DNA of 64,000 nucleotides from Pseudomonas putida (GCA_041071465.1 CP163498.1:1826001-1890000), one strand, 5' to 3'; shown: positions 8,647 to 18,225, counted from the stretch's first letter. Numbers and translations: made by a program. The notes: generated by a model not told the origin, from the sequence alone.

Positions 8647-9817
8647 TCGCAACGCTGTCCACTCCCGGCGCGGTGCGCTTCACCAGCCTGCCGCCGCTGG
8701 CGCTGTACATCCACATCCCGTGGTGCGTACGCAAATGCCCTTACTGCGACTTCAACTCCCACGCTGCCGGGCCTGAACTGCCGGAAGACGCCTACGTCAC
8801 AGCACTGCTGGACGACCTCGACCAGGAACTGGCCGCCGTGCAAGGCCGCCCGATCAGCTCGATCTTTTTCGGTGGCGGTACGCCCAGCCTGTTCAGCGCC
8901 AACGCCCTTGGCCGTTTGCTGCGCGGCGTGGAACAGCGCATCCCGTTTGCACCAGACATCGAAATTACCCTGGAAGCCAACCCAGGCACCTTCGAGCAGG
9001 ACAAGTTCAAGGCCTACCGGCAAACCGGCATCAACCGCCTGTCCATCGGTGTGCAGAGCTTCCAACCGGCCAAGCTGGAGGCGCTGGGGCGCATTCACAA
9101 CGGTGATGAAGCGGTGCGTGCCGCCGGCATGGCACGCGCCGCCGGCTTCGACAACTTCAACATGGACCTGATGCACGGCCTGCCCGACCAGTCGCTGGAT
9201 GATGCGCTGGGCGACCTGCGCCAGGCCATTGACCTGGGGCCGACGCACCTGTCGTGGTACCAGCTGACCGTGGAACCAAACACGGTATTCTGGAACCAAC
9301 CGCCAGAGCTGCCCGAAGACGACATCCTCTGGGACATCCAGGAAGCCGGCCAGGCGCTGATGACCGAGCACGGTTACCGCCAGTACGAGGTATCGGCGTA
9401 TGCGCAGGCAGGCCGCGCCGCCCGGCACAACCTCAACTACTGGCGCTTCGGCGACTTCATCGGCATCGGTGCAGGTGCCCACGGCAAGCTCACCTTCGCC
9501 GACGGGCGCATCCTGCGCACCTGGAAGACCCGCCTGCCCAAGGACTACCTGAACCTGGCCAAGCCGTTCAAGGCCGGCGAGAAGCTATTGCCGGTGGACG
9601 AGCTGCCGTTCGAGTTCCTGATGAACGCCCTGCGGCTTACCGATGGCGTGGAAGCCGAACTGTTTACCCAACGCACGGGCTTGCCATTGGAACAACTGCG
9701 CGAGGCACGCCGCGCCGCCGAACAAAAGGGCCTTTTGCAGGTCGAACCGGATCGACTGGTGGCCACGCCAAGGGGCAGTTGTTCCTCAATGACCTGCTGC
9801 AGTATTTCTTGACCTAA
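8643..9817 (+). CDS. hemW: HemW-type radical SAM protein (frame broken near 3' end by 1-nt deletion)
   Basis: A radical SAM family member formerly called oxygen-independent coproporphyrinogen III oxidase-like and now regarded as a heme chaperone (HemW). The [4Fe-4S] motif is [10 protein letters not shown] near residue 28; [34 protein letters not shown] and a C-terminal HemN domain follow. The four-cysteine HemN pattern with an extra N-terminal Cys is absent, as expected for HemW. Near 9772-9775 (AAGGGGCAG) one G seems missing: the frame then shifts to SCSSMTCC, while the homologous tail [14 protein letters not shown] continues in another frame to the TAA at 9815-9817. Corrected length is 391 residues. 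The ATG overlaps the rdgB stop. Confidence 0.87.
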
Positions 9818-9826
9818 GGATGACCC

Positions 9827-10153
9827 ATGGATCTGGTACTTGATCTGCTCGCGACGGTTTCCCGCTGGAGCCGCAGCAACCTGTCGGAGATTTCACTGGC
9901 CTTGGTAGGCTGCCTGCTGGTGCTGTTCGGCACCGATGTCAAAGCCTGGGCCGAGCAACGCCTGGGTGGCCTGGCGGGTGCCCTGCGCGTGCCGTTCATG
10001 GCATTGATGGTGATGATCGGCAGCGGTGCGGCGCTGATCTATGCCACACCGTGGGTGGTGAAGGGGCTGAGCCAGTTCAACAACTACGCGCTGGCACCGG
10101 TGTTGCTGGTGGTGCTGGTGTTGATTGGCGTGGTGGCTGATCGCAGGGGTTGA
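9827..10153 (+). CDS. DUF3392 family membrane protein
   Basis: A 108-residue protein with an amphipathic N-terminus (VSRWSRSNLSEIS) and three hydrophobic segments (about 23-37, 52-70 and 82-103). The sequence, including LFGTDVKAWAEQRLGGL, matches the DUF3392 family, whose function is unknown. It starts 9 bases after the real hemW end, with AAGGA in front, so it is probably the last gene of the metX-hemW transcription unit. The next feature downstream is a REPIN. Confidence 0.85.
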   Translation: MDLVLDLLATVSRWSRSNLSEISLALVGCLLVLFGTDVKAWAEQRLGGLAGALRVPFMALMVMIGSGAALIYATPWVVKGLSQFNNYALAPVLLVVLVLIGVVADRRG

Positions 10154-10176
10154 ACCGCCGTCGGACTAACGCCTTA

Positions 10177-10265
10177 CCCTGTAGGAGCGGGTTTACCCGC
10201 GAACACGGGCAAAGCCCGTGCCAGGCACCGCGTCGCCTTCTTCGCGGGTAAACCCGCTCCCACAG
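10177..10265. repeat. REPIN, family 1
   Basis: Unit 1 (about 10180-10205, TGTAGGAGCGGGTTTACCCGCG) and inverted unit 2 (about 10238-10265, TTCGCGGGTAAACCCGCTCC) flank a short inner hairpin (CACGGGCAAAGCCCGTG). Same CGGGTTTACCCG core and CTCCCACAG tail as the unit pair after the NlpC/P60 gene. Confidence 0.85.
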
Positions 10266-10412
10266 AAATCCCGAACGGTCTTGAGCACTATCAAGATCCG
10301 GACAAGCTTCCAGGCGCGGCTCAGCGCATCAAGCAAACGCTTCATATGCCTTGGCCTCCGTGTTGGCGGGCCAGTCTTCCAGCATCTAACTGGCGCTTCG
10401 ATGCCTTCGAAA

Positions 10413-10687
10413 ACTGTGTGAAGTCTTCAGTGAAGTGGCCAGGTTGATGGCCCTTCGAAGAGTGTCACCGGCATGGTTCTCAAGCCATGTCGAAGGGGCC
10501 GGAAAGCAGAATTCTTCTCCTACCCGGCCCATCACTGAATCTACACACAGGAGCGACGCGATAATACCTGGATCATCCAATCAAGGCTGTTAACCGCGCC
10601 GACACACGTGATGCCGGATACTTCCGCACATTGACCCAGTTTTCGAAGGTCCCTATGATCAGCTGACTGTGTGAAGTTTTCAGTGAA
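10413..10687. repeat. Diverged 22-bp direct repeat, two copies
   Basis: Copies at 10413-10434 and 10666-10687 both read ACTGTGTGAAGT, then one variable base (C or T), then TTCAGTGAA, so they differ at a single position; each is preceded by a TTCGAA-containing stretch. The copies are 253 bp apart and lie outside any gene. Origin unknown; they could mark a small duplicated or excised element. Confidence 0.6.
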
Positions 10688-10723
10688 ACCCCAGAGCGCA
10701 GGATACTCAGTCCTGTTGCTCAC

Positions 10724-10754
10724 AAAAAAACGCCTTTCTCAAGGCGGTTTTTTT
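10724..10754. terminator. Bidirectional intrinsic terminator before trmB 3' end
   Basis: Seven A's, stem CGCCTT / AAGGCG with a TCTC loop, then G and seven T's. The A/T tracts on both sides make it a textbook rho-independent terminator in either direction. It ends the reverse thiS-thiG-trmB unit and insulates the forward genes upstream. Confidence 0.9.
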
Positions 10755-10803
10755 CGCCTGCATTTCTGCAAGCACTAGCACATCAATAGGCTGACTCAGC
10801 CGT

Positions 10804-11526
10804 TCAATCCACCTTCTCGAACTTCAAGTCCCACACCCCATGCCCCAGCCGCTCGCCGCGGCGTTCGAACTTGGTGATCGGGCGCTCTTCCGGGCGTGGC
10901 ACGTAAGTACCGTCGGCCGCACGGTTGCGGTAGCCGGGGGCGGCACTCATCACTTCCAGCATGTACTCGGCATACGGTTCCCAGTCCGTGGCCATGTGGA
11001 ACACGCCACCGGGCTTGAGCTTGCGACGTACCAGCTCGGCAAACTCCAGCTGCACGATACGACGCTTGTGGTGACGCGCCTTGTGCCATGGGTCGGGGAA
11101 GAACAGCATCAAGCGGTCGAGGCTGTTGTCGGCCACGCAGCGGTTCAGCACTTCGATTGCATCGCAGTCATACACCCGCAGGTTCTTCAGCCCCTGGGTC
11201 AGCACGCCGTTGAGCAGCGCGCCCACACCCGGGCGGTGCACTTCCACACCGATGAAGTCCTGTTCAGGCGCGGCAGCGGCCATTTCCAACAGGGAATGGC
11301 CCATGCCGAAGCCAATCTCCAGGGTGCGCGGCGCCGAACGGCCGAACACCTGGTCATAGTCCACCGGGCTGTCGGCCAGCGGCAGGATGTACAGCGGGCC
11401 GCCCTGGTCCAGGCCGCGCTGCTGGCCTTCGGTCATGCGCCCGGCGCGCATCACGAAGCTCTTGATGCGGCGGTGCGGGCGAGCTTCGCCGTCGGGGGTG
11501 ATCGGCGTATCGTGCGATTCAGTCAT
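10804..11526 (-). CDS. trmB: tRNA (guanine-N7-)-methyltransferase
   Basis: A 240-residue SAM-dependent enzyme that forms m7G46 in the tRNA variable loop. The fold is recognised from the SAM motif [30 protein letters not shown], the [24 protein letters not shown] signature (in pieces: [18 protein letters not shown]) and [15 protein letters not shown]. Length is normal. It lies 9 bases after the thiG stop on the same strand, so it is likely the distal gene of a thiS-thiG-trmB operon, and is followed by a strong terminator. Confidence 0.96.
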
Positions 11527-11535
11527 CAGTTGCTC

Positions 11536-12348
11536 TTACTTGATCAGACCATCCAGCGGCGAAGAGGCGCTGGCATAGAGTTTCTTCGGCATACGGCCGG
11601 CCAGGTAGGCCATGCGACCGGCGACGATGGCGTGCTTCATGGCTTCGGCCATCAGCACCGGTTGCTGGGCGTGGGCAATGGCCGAATTCATCAGCACCGC
11701 CTCGCAGCCCATTTCCATGGCGATGGTAGCGTCGGAAGCTGTACCCACACCGGCGTCGACCAGCACCGGCACCTTGGACTCTTCCAGGATGATCTGCAGG
11801 TTGTAGGGGTTGCAGATGCCCAGGCCGGTACCAATCAGGCCAGCCAACGGCATGACCGCGATGCAGCCCACCTCGGCCAATTGACGGGCGATGATCGGGT
11901 CGTCGCTGGTGTACACCATCACGTCGAAACCTTCCTTGACCAACACTTCGGCGGCCTTGAGGGTTTCGATCACGTTGGGGAACAGGGTTTTCTGGTCGGC
12001 CAGCACTTCCAGCTTTACCAGCGTCCGGGATTCATGCGATTTGCGCCCATCCAGCAGTTCGCGGGCCAGGCGACAAGTACGCACCGCTTCCACCGCGTCA
12101 AAGCAGCCTGCAGTATTCGGCAGGATGGTGTACTTGTCAGGCGACAGTACATCGAGCAGGTTCGGCTCGCCCGCATTCTGGCCCAAGTTGGTACGGCGCA
12201 CGGCGACGGTGACGATTTCGGCACCCGAGGCCTCGGTGGCCAGGCGGGTTTCTTCCATGTCACGGTACTTGCCGGTACCGACCAGCAGGCGCGACTGGAA
12301 AGTACGCCCGGCCAGGGTGAAGGGCTTGTCGCTACGAACGTTGCTCAT
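11536..12348 (-). CDS. thiG: Thiazole synthase
   Basis: A 270-residue TIM-barrel enzyme that joins 1-deoxyxylulose 5-phosphate, dehydroglycine and the ThiS thiocarboxylate to make the thiazole of thiamine. Visible: [55 protein letters not shown] (containing the candidate Schiff-base Lys), [17 protein letters not shown] and [18 protein letters not shown] (phosphate-binding). It is 54 bases downstream of thiS. No TPP riboswitch was seen upstream of the pair. Confidence 0.96.
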   Translation of the reverse strand: MSNVRSDKPFTLAGRTFQSRLLVGTGKYRDMEETRLATEASGAEIVTVAVRRTNLGQNAGEPNLLDVLSPDKYTILPNTAGCFDAVEAVRTCRLARELLDGRKSHESRTLVKLEVLADQKTLFPNVIETLKAAEVLVKEGFDVMVYTSDDPIIARQLAEVGCIAVMPLAGLIGTGLGICNPYNLQIILEESKVPVLVDAGVGTASDATIAMEMGCEAVLMNSAIAHAQQPVLMAEAMKHAIVAGRMAYLAGRMPKKLYASASSPLDGLIK

Positions 12349-12402
12349 CGTTGTTCCTCGGGAAAAGGTTGCTGGGCTTGCTTGTGAACCGCCGGGCTGC
12401 TG

Positions 12403-12603
12403 TCAGCCGCCACCGATGGCGTGGACCACTTCGACCTGGTCGCCGTCGTTCAGCAGCGTGCTGTCGTGCTGGCTACGCGGCACGATATCCAGGTTCAGTT
12501 CCACTGCGACACGGCGCCCGGCCAGCTCAAGGCGGGTCAGCAGGGCTGCAACGCTTTCGCCAGCAGGCAGTTCGTAAGGCTCACCGTTCAATTGAATGCG
12601 CAT
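12403..12603 (-). CDS. thiS: Sulfur carrier protein ThiS
   Basis: A 66-residue ubiquitin-fold sulfur carrier. The start MRIQLNGEPYELPAGESVAALL at the ATG of 12603 is typical, and the C-terminus ends in AIGGG, giving the terminal Gly that is adenylated and thiocarboxylated. An upstream-extended frame exists, but the family length and motif fix this start. It is immediately followed by thiG on the same strand. Confidence 0.94.
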   Translation of the reverse strand: MRIQLNGEPYELPAGESVAALLTRLELAGRRVAVELNLDIVPRSQHDSTLLNDGDQVEVVHAIGGG

Positions 12604-12705
12604 GCGCACGGCCACCATTGTTCTTTGGGGCCCGCATTCTAGCGCCGAACCGTCCTGCAACCCAAGGGCGGTGCGCGCCATTAGTCGCGATTGTGGACCA
12701 CTGGG

Positions 12706-13077
12706 TCAGCCCAGCCGCCAGGCCGCCAGGCCCAGGCACAGCCAGCCGGCCAAGAAGCACAGGCCGCCAATCGGGGTGATGATGCCCAGCTTGCCCAGAC
12801 CGCTGAGGGTTAGCAGGTACAGGCTGCCGGAGAACAGCACGATCCCCAGCGCAAACAGGCCGCCAGCCCAGCCCACCAGGCGCCCGGGCAAGTGCACCGA
12901 GAGCACGGCAACGCCGAAGATCGCCAAGGCATGCACCAGTTGGTAAGTCACGCCGGTATGGAAAATGGCCAGGTAGTCCGCCGTCAGGCGGTTTTTCAGG
13001 CCGTGGGCGGCGAAGGCACCCAGGGCGACCCCGGTAAAGCCGAAAAAGGCGGCAAGCATCAGGAAGCTGCGAAGCAT
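12706..13077 (-). CDS. DUF423 family membrane protein
   Basis: A 123-residue protein with four predicted membrane helices. It starts MLRSFLMLAAFFGFTGVALGAFAAHGLK, whose GALGAFAAHGL-like turn is the DUF423 (YgdD-type) signature, and ends TPIGGLCFLAGWLCLGLAAW. Function unknown. The ATG at 13077 is preceded by a short divergent gap shared with mtgA (13142). The much longer upstream frame overlaps mtgA on the other strand and is not used. Confidence 0.88.
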   Translation of the reverse strand: MLRSFLMLAAFFGFTGVALGAFAAHGLKNRLTADYLAIFHTGVTYQLVHALAIFGVAVLSVHLPGRLVGWAGGLFALGIVLFSGSLYLLTLSGLGKLGIITPIGGLCFLAGWLCLGLAAWRLG

Positions 13078-13141
13078 GGGACGACTCCTTGTATCGGGTC
13101 TGTATAATGGCCCCTTCCACCCGTACGGCCAAGCCATCGCC

Positions 13142-13852
13142 ATGCTGCCAACCCTTATCCGTCGCCTCTCCCGCGCCCTGCTCTGGTTCGCTGCCGGCAG
13201 CATCGTGCTGGTGCTGGTGTTCCGCTGGGTGCCACCGCCCGGCACGGCGCTGATGGTCGAGCGCAAGGTACAGTCATGGGTGAATGGCGAGCCGATCGAC
13301 CTGCAGCGCGATTGGGAGCCGTGGGAGAATATCTCCGATGAACTGAAGGTTGCCGTCATCGCGGGCGAGGACCAGAAGTTCGCCAGCCACTGGGGCTTCG
13401 ACATCCCAGCCATTCAGGCAGCGCTGGCCTACAACGAGCGCGGCGGTAATGTCCGCGGTGCAAGCACCCTGACCCAGCAAGTAGCCAAGAACCTGTTCCT
13501 ATGGTCCGGGCGCAGCTGGTTCCGCAAAGGGCTGGAAGCCTGGTTCACGGCGCTGATCGAGTTGTTCTGGTCGAAAGAGCGAATTCTCGAGGTTTACCTG
13601 AACAGCGCCGAGTGGGGCAAAGGCGTGTTTGGTGCCCAGGCGGCAGCGCGTTATCACTTTGGCGTTGATGCCAGCCGGCTCAGCCGCCAGCAGGCGGCGC
13701 AGTTGGCCGCAGTGCTGCCTAGCCCGATCAAGTGGAGTGCCAGCCGGCCGAGTGCCTATGTGGCGAGCCGGGCCGGTTGGATTCGCCGGCAGATGAGCCA
13801 GTTGGGCGGGCCCAGCTACCTGATGCAGCTCGATACTTCGCGCAAACTTTGA
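13142..13852 (+). CDS. mtgA: Monofunctional biosynthetic peptidoglycan transglycosylase
   Basis: A 236-residue GT51 enzyme that polymerises lipid II into glycan strands at the periplasmic face. An N-terminal membrane anchor (about 10-32, ALLWFAAGSIVLVLVF) precedes the GT51 domain with AGEDQKFASHWGFD (catalytic Glu), RGASTLTQQVAKNLFLW, KERILEVYLNSAEWG and GAQAAARYHFGVDASRLS. No transpeptidase domain follows. Start ATG 13142; upstream in-frame codons back to 13076 lie in the promoter gap. A family-2 REPIN starts right after the stop. Confidence 0.94.
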   Translation: MLPTLIRRLSRALLWFAAGSIVLVLVFRWVPPPGTALMVERKVQSWVNGEPIDLQRDWEPWENISDELKVAVIAGEDQKFASHWGFDIPAIQAALAYNERGGNVRGASTLTQQVAKNLFLWSGRSWFRKGLEAWFTALIELFWSKERILEVYLNSAEWGKGVFGAQAAARYHFGVDASRLSRQQAAQLAAVLPSPIKWSASRPSAYVASRAGWIRRQMSQLGGPSYLMQLDTSRKL

Positions 13853-13856
13853 GCTT

Positions 13857-13971
13857 TTGGGGGCTGCTGCGCAGCCCATCGCGACACAAGGCCGCTCCTA
13901 CAGGCGACCGCGATCCCTTGTAGGAGCGGCCTTGCGTCGCGATGGGCCGCAAGGCGGCCCCAAAATCTCAC
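13857..13971. repeat. REPIN, family 2
   Basis: Unit 1 (GGGGCTGCTGCGCAGCCC then ATCGCGACACAAGGCCGCTCC) and inverted unit 2 (TAGGAGCGGCCTTGCGTCGC then GATGGGCCGCAAGGCGGCCCC) are separated by a short unique stretch. The core GGAGCGGCCTTG.GTCGCGATGGG recurs at four other sites in the window. Confidence 0.88.
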
Positions 13972-13975
13972 AGGC

Positions 13976-14011
13976 AAAAAAAAGCCGCTCACCCTATCCA
14001 GGCAAGCGGCT
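13976..14011 (-). terminator. Intrinsic terminator of rpoH
   Basis: On the reverse strand, AGCCGCT and AGCGGCT arms are followed by a run of eight T's (13976-13983 on the forward strand are A's). The stem is 7 bp with a larger loop. It lies 20 bp after the rpoH stop. Confidence 0.8.
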
Positions 14012-14031
14012 CTGTTTACGGCCAGGCTCGA

Positions 14032-14886
14032 TCAGACCGCGATCAGTGCCTTGACCTTGTTCATCGCATTCTTCTCCAGCTGGCGAATCCGCTCAGCCGA
14101 AACGCTGTACTTGTCAGCCAGCTCATGCAACGTGGCTTTCTCTTCCGCCAACCAGCGCTGGTAGAGAATATCGCGGCTACGTTCATCCAAACCTTGCAGC
14201 GCTTCGTGCAGGTTGCTGGTGGAGTTATCACTCCAATCGGCATCCTCCAACTGCACCGCAGGATCGTAACGATGGTCTTCCAGGTAATGCGCTGGCGACT
14301 GGAAGGCGCTGTCGTCGTCAGCTTCCGCTGCTGGGTCGAAGGCCATGTCCTGGCCGCTGAGGCGGCTTTCCATCTCACGCACTTCGCGCGGCTCGACACC
14401 AAGGCTTTCCGCCACGCGATGCACTTCGTCGTTGTTCAGCCAAGCCAGGCGCTTCTTCTGGCTGCGCAGGTTGAAGAACAACTTGCGTTGGGCCTTGGTG
14501 GTCGCCACCTTGACGATGCGCCAGTTGCGCAGGATGAACTCGTGAATCTCTGCCTTGATCCAGTGTACGGCGAACGACACCAGGCGCACGCCCATTTCCG
14601 GGTTGAAGCGCTTGACGGCTTTCATCAGGCCGACATTGCCTTCCTGGATCAGGTCGGCCTGGGCCAACCCGTAGCCGGCATAGCTACGGGCGATATGTAC
14701 GACGAAACGCAGGTGGGCCATCACCATTTGACGAGCGGCCTCGACATCCTGCTCATAATAGAGACGCTCGCCCAGATCACGCTCCTGCTCGACCGTCAGC
14801 AGCGGGATGCTGTTGACCGTGTGCACATAGGCTTCCAGGTTTGCACCGGGCACCAGGGCATAGGCAGGTTGCAACGATGTGGTCAT
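14032..14886 (-). CDS. rpoH: RNA polymerase heat-shock sigma factor, sigma-32
   Basis: A 284-residue sigma-70 family factor directing heat-shock promoters. Region 2 has [38 protein letters not shown] (in pieces), [18 protein letters not shown]; the RpoH box is [13 protein letters not shown]; region 4 is [23 protein letters not shown]. Length is standard. It lies downstream of ftsX in the conserved ftsY-ftsE-ftsX-rpoH order and has its own promoter-like sequence in the 110-bp gap. Confidence 0.97.
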   Translation of the reverse strand: MTTSLQPAYALVPGANLEAYVHTVNSIPLLTVEQERDLGERLYYEQDVEAARQMVMAHLRFVVHIARSYAGYGLAQADLIQEGNVGLMKAVKRFNPEMGVRLVSFAVHWIKAEIHEFILRNWRIVKVATTKAQRKLFFNLRSQKKRLAWLNNDEVHRVAESLGVEPREVREMESRLSGQDMAFDPAAEADDDSAFQSPAHYLEDHRYDPAVQLEDADWSDNSTSNLHEALQGLDERSRDILYQRWLAEEKATLHELADKYSVSAERIRQLEKNAMNKVKALIAV

Positions 14887-14952
14887 TCAAGAACCTCCGA
14901 CTTACTAAACTCGCACCTTGTGGGCGCTGCCAACATTGACCTGGAACGACGG

Positions 14953-14981
14953 TACAAGTTCCGTAGTGAAGAAAATGTCAA
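14953..14981 (-). promoter_or_regulatory. Candidate sigma-70 promoter for rpoH
   Basis: On the reverse strand a consensus -35 TTGACA (14981-14976) is followed after 17 bp by CTTGTA (14958-14953), a poor -10, about 70 bp upstream of the rpoH ATG. Spacing and -35 support it; the -10 is weak. Confidence 0.35.
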
Positions 14982-14997
14982 TGCTGGCACGTAAAAA

Positions 14998-16023
14998 CTA
15001 TCGCGGCGCCAGCTCGTTCAGGTGACGAGCGACGGCAATCCATGCACCGATATACCCCAACAGCACCGCTCCGATCAAGAGCGACAGACCATCGGACGCT
15101 GGCACCCCGCCAAGGGCGAAGTCACTGCCGTACAGCCCGGAAAGCCCCACAACCGCGTCATTCAGCCAGTTCAGGCCGAACGCCAGGATACCCCACGCCA
15201 GCACCCCCGCACCCAGGCCATACAAGGCGCCCATGTACAGGAAAGGCCGGCGCACGTAGGCGTCAGTGCCGCCTACCAGCTTGATCACTTCGATCTCGAC
15301 ACGGCGGTTTTCAATATGTAGACGAATTGTGTTACCGATTACTAAAAGCAGGGCAGAAATCAGCATCACGGCCAGGCCGAAGACAAAGCGGTCACCCAAT
15401 TTGAGGATGGCTGCCAGGCGCTCGACCCACACCAGGTCCAGTTGTGCCACTTCCACCCGCGGCAGTTCCGACAAACGCTGACGCAAGGCATCCAGGGCCG
15501 GCTTGTCGACCTCGGTCGGGGTCACCACAACCACGCCAGGCAGTGGGTTGTCGGGCAGCTCGCGCAAGGCTTCACCCAAGCCAGACTGCTGCTGGAACTC
15601 CTCCAGCGCCTGCTCGCGGCTGACAAACTGCGCGTCCGCGACCCCGGGCATGCCCTTGATTTCGTCGCGCAGGGCCTCGCCATCGCGGCTACCGGCATCA
15701 AGCTTGAGGTACAGCGAAATCTGCGCAGCGCGTTGCCACGAGCCGCCAAGCTGCTCGACGTTCTTCAGCAGCAACGACAGGCCCATGGGCATGCTCAGCG
15801 CCACAGCCATCACCAGGCAGGTGAAAAAGCTGCCGATCGGCTGCTTGCCCAGGCGACGCAGGCTGTCCGCCATGCTGGCGCGGTGGCTTTCCAGCCAGGC
15901 ATGCAGCAGCGTGCGGAAATCCGGTCCGTCATCGTCTTCGCCGCGCTTTTTCTTCGCCGGTTGCGGGTCGGCCGGCTTTGGCGCAACCCGCTCGGAAACT
16001 TTCGGCGTTCGTGTAGTGCTCAT
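14998..16023 (-). CDS. ftsX: Cell division protein FtsX
   Basis: A 341-residue ABC transporter-like membrane subunit that, with FtsE, couples the divisome to periplasmic amidase activation. A cytoplasmic basic N-terminus is followed by a first membrane helix (FFTCLVMAVALSMPMGLSLL), a large periplasmic loop (about 95-205, including ELPRVEVAQLDLVWVERL), then three helices with the MacB-like core (ISALLLVIGNTIRLHIENRRVEIEVIKLVGGTDAYVRRPFLY in pieces). The ftsE stop and ftsX start overlap by ATGA (16020-16023), which indicates coupling. Confidence 0.96.
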   Translation of the reverse strand: MSTTRTPKVSERVAPKPADPQPAKKKRGEDDDGPDFRTLLHAWLESHRASMADSLRRLGKQPIGSFFTCLVMAVALSMPMGLSLLLKNVEQLGGSWQRAAQISLYLKLDAGSRDGEALRDEIKGMPGVADAQFVSREQALEEFQQQSGLGEALRELPDNPLPGVVVVTPTEVDKPALDALRQRLSELPRVEVAQLDLVWVERLAAILKLGDRFVFGLAVMLISALLLVIGNTIRLHIENRRVEIEVIKLVGGTDAYVRRPFLYMGALYGLGAGVLAWGILAFGLNWLNDAVVGLSGLYGSDFALGGVPASDGLSLLIGAVLLGYIGAWIAVARHLNELAPR

Positions 16024-16691
16024 TGCCCGGCCTCCCCATCGCCGATCAAGCGGCCGCGCTGCAAGGTGAGCATGCGGTGGCGCATGCGCGCAATCAGTGC
16101 CAGGTCGTGGCTGGCGATCAATACCGTGGTGCCCAGGCGGTTGATGTCCTCGAATACACCCATGATCTCTGCAGCCAGGCGCGGGTCGAGGTTACCGGTG
16201 GGTTCGTCGGCCAGCAGCAGCGCGGGCTGGTGGACAATGGCACGGGCGATGCCCACCCGCTGCTGCTGCCCGGTGGACAGGTCGGCCGGGAACAGCTCGC
16301 CCTTGTCGGACAGCGACACACGCTCCAGCGCCGAGTCCACACGCTTGGCGATCTCGGCCTTGGACAGGCCAAGAATCTGCAGTGGCAGGGCAATGTTGTT
16401 GAACACCGTGCGGTCGAACAACAACTGGTGGTTCTGGAACACCACGCCGATCTGCCGGCGCAGGAACGGGATTTGCGCGTTGCTGATCTGGCCCAGGTCC
16501 TGGCCGGCCAGCATCAGCTTGCCGCTGGTCGGGCGCTCCATGGCCAGCAACAGGCGCAGCAAGGTGCTCTTGCCAGCACCCGAGTGCCCGGTCACGAACA
16601 GGAACTCGCCCCGACGCGCCCGGAAGCTCAGCTCATGCAAACCCACATGACCGTTGGGATAGCGCTTGGCAACCTGTTCGAATCGGATCAT
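16020..16691 (-). CDS. ftsE: Cell division ATP-binding protein FtsE
   Basis: A 223-residue ABC ATPase working with FtsX in septum formation. Visible are Walker A GHSGAGKSTLLRLL, the Q loop GVVFQNHQLLFDRTVF, a signature LSTGQQQRVGIARA (T in place of the G of LSGGQ, common in FtsE), Walker B LLLADEPTGNLD and the switch His in VLIASHDLALI. It lies just downstream of ftsY (2-bp gap) and overlaps ftsX. Confidence 0.97.
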   Translation of the reverse strand: MIRFEQVAKRYPNGHVGLHELSFRARRGEFLFVTGHSGAGKSTLLRLLLAMERPTSGKLMLAGQDLGQISNAQIPFLRRQIGVVFQNHQLLFDRTVFNNIALPLQILGLSKAEIAKRVDSALERVSLSDKGELFPADLSTGQQQRVGIARAIVHQPALLLADEPTGNLDPRLAAEIMGVFEDINRLGTTVLIASHDLALIARMRHRMLTLQRGRLIGDGEAGQ

Positions 16692-16693
16692 GG

Positions 16694-18225
16694 TCAGTCT
16701 CGCTCGGCGAACAGAGCCTTGACGAACGGCTCGGCTTCAAAGGTGCGCAGGTCGTCGATACCTTCACCGACACCGATGAAGCGGATTGGGATATTGAACT
16801 GCTTGGCCAGGGCGAAGATCACCCCGCCTTTGGCAGTGCCGTCCAGCTTGGTCAGGGCCAGGCCGGTCAGCTCGACGCTCTGATTGAAGTACTTGGCTTG
16901 GCTGATGGCGTTCTGGCCGGTGCCGGCATCGAGCACCAGCAACACCTCGTGCGGCGCCTCGGCATCAAGCTTGCCGATGACCCGGCGGACCTTCTTCAGC
17001 TCTTCCATCAGGTTGTCTTTGTGTGCAGGCGCCCGGCGGTATCAGCGATCAGTACGTCGACGCCACGGGCCTTGGCAGCCTGCACGGCGTCGAAGATCAC
17101 CGAAGCGGAGTCGGCACCGGTATGCTGAGCGATCACCGGAATCTGGTTACGCTCGCCCCATACCTGCAACTGCTCGACCGCCGCCGCACGGAAGGTATCA
17201 CCGGCAGCCAGCATCACCTTCTTGCCTTCCAGCTGCAGCTTCTTCGCCAGTTTGCCGATGGTGGTGGTCTTGCCGGCACCGTTCACGCCAACCACGAGGA
17301 TCACATAGGGTTTGTTCTGTGCCTGCACTTTCAGCGGCTGTTCGACTGGGCGCAGCAGCGCGGCCAGTTCTTCCTGCAACGATTTGTACAGGGCATCGGC
17401 GTCGGCCAGCTGCTTGCGCGCGACCTTCTGGGTCAGGTTCTGGACGATGGCCGAGGTGGCTTCCACGCCGACGTCGGCGGTCAGCAGGCGCGTTTCGATT
17501 TCGTCGAGCAGGTCGTCGTCGATGACCTTCTTGCCAAGAAACAGGCTGGCCATGCCCTCGCCGATACTGGCGCTGGTCTTGGACAGTCCCTGTTTGAGCC
17601 GGGCGAAGAAGCCGGGCTTGGCTTGCTCGGTAACGGTTGCGGCGGCGACAGGGGCTGGCTCGGGCTCAGGCTGCACGGGCTCTGCCACCGGGCGCTCGGG
17701 GATCGCAGGCGGGGCCTTTGGCTCCAGGTCAGGGACGAGCGCGACGGGCTCTTCGGCAACGGGCAGGACCAGGTTGCTGACAGGGGGTTCGATGATTTGA
17801 GTGGCAGGAACAGCTACGGGCGCAGGGGTTTCGACCTGCGGGGCGGCAGACTGCGCACTCGCAGGCAACCCCGCGTCCACAGGGGACAGGGCAGGCTCAG
17901 GGGCCGAGGCAACCACCGGGGCGGGTGCAGACTCAAGGACCGGGGCTACCACTGGGGCATTTGCAGGCTCAGGGGCCAATGCTGGCTCGGCAGCTCGAGG
18001 GGCTTCAGTTGCAGGCGCTGGGGCCTGTGCAGCCACCGGCTCCATTGGAGCAGCTTCAGGGCGCTCGACGGCGGGCTGCGGCGCTACCGGCTCTGCAGCC
18101 TGCGGCTCGGGGGCTTGTGGCTGTTCGGCGACAGGTTGCTGCGGCTTCTTGCGAAACCAGCTGAACAGGCCTTTCTTTTCGCCAGCTTCGGCCGGCGCTT
18201 TTTTGTCGTCGTTGGAACCAAACAT
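16694..18225 (-). CDS. ftsY: Signal recognition particle receptor FtsY (frame broken by 1-nt deletion)
   Basis: The SRP receptor GTPase that delivers ribosome-nascent chains to the Sec translocon. An acidic, very Ala/Pro/Glu-rich A domain (about 1-205) precedes the N domain (GFFARLKQGLSKT...) and G domain: G1 GVNGAGKTTTIGKLAKK, AGDTFRAAAVEQL, DTAGRLHTK, LALTKLDGTAKGG, IGVGEGIDDL and terminal F..EPFVKALF. The frame breaks at about 17017: after HTK the reading gives TT-stop, whereas the family sequence DNLMEELKKVRRV continues in the next frame. One base is missing (AAAGAC for AAAGGAC on the coding strand). Corrected length is 510. Since ftsY is normally essential, a sequencing or assembly error is the best explanation. 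Confidence 0.92.

Larger units (their letters stand above)
10154..10803. other. 650-bp interval without a convincing gene
   Basis: Between the DUF3392 gene and trmB. It holds, in order, a family-1 REPIN, an unassigned stretch with a diverged direct repeat (10413-10434 and 10666-10687), and a bidirectional terminator at its right end. One small reverse ORF could be considered at 10193-10345 (50 codons, ATG with GGAGG upstream, MKRLLDALSRAWKLVRIL...), but its C-terminal third is encoded by the REPIN, so it is unlikely to be a conserved gene. Two other reverse ORFs of about 60 codons (10386-10580, 10541-10723) look like no family I know and lack good ribosome-binding sites. The stretch may be the remnant of a lost gene. 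Confidence 0.6.

Noticed and set aside
10840..12387. 515-codon forward ORF across trmB and thiG
   Set aside because: His/Gly/Gln-rich translation, opposite strand to two certain genes; no ribosome-binding site or family match.
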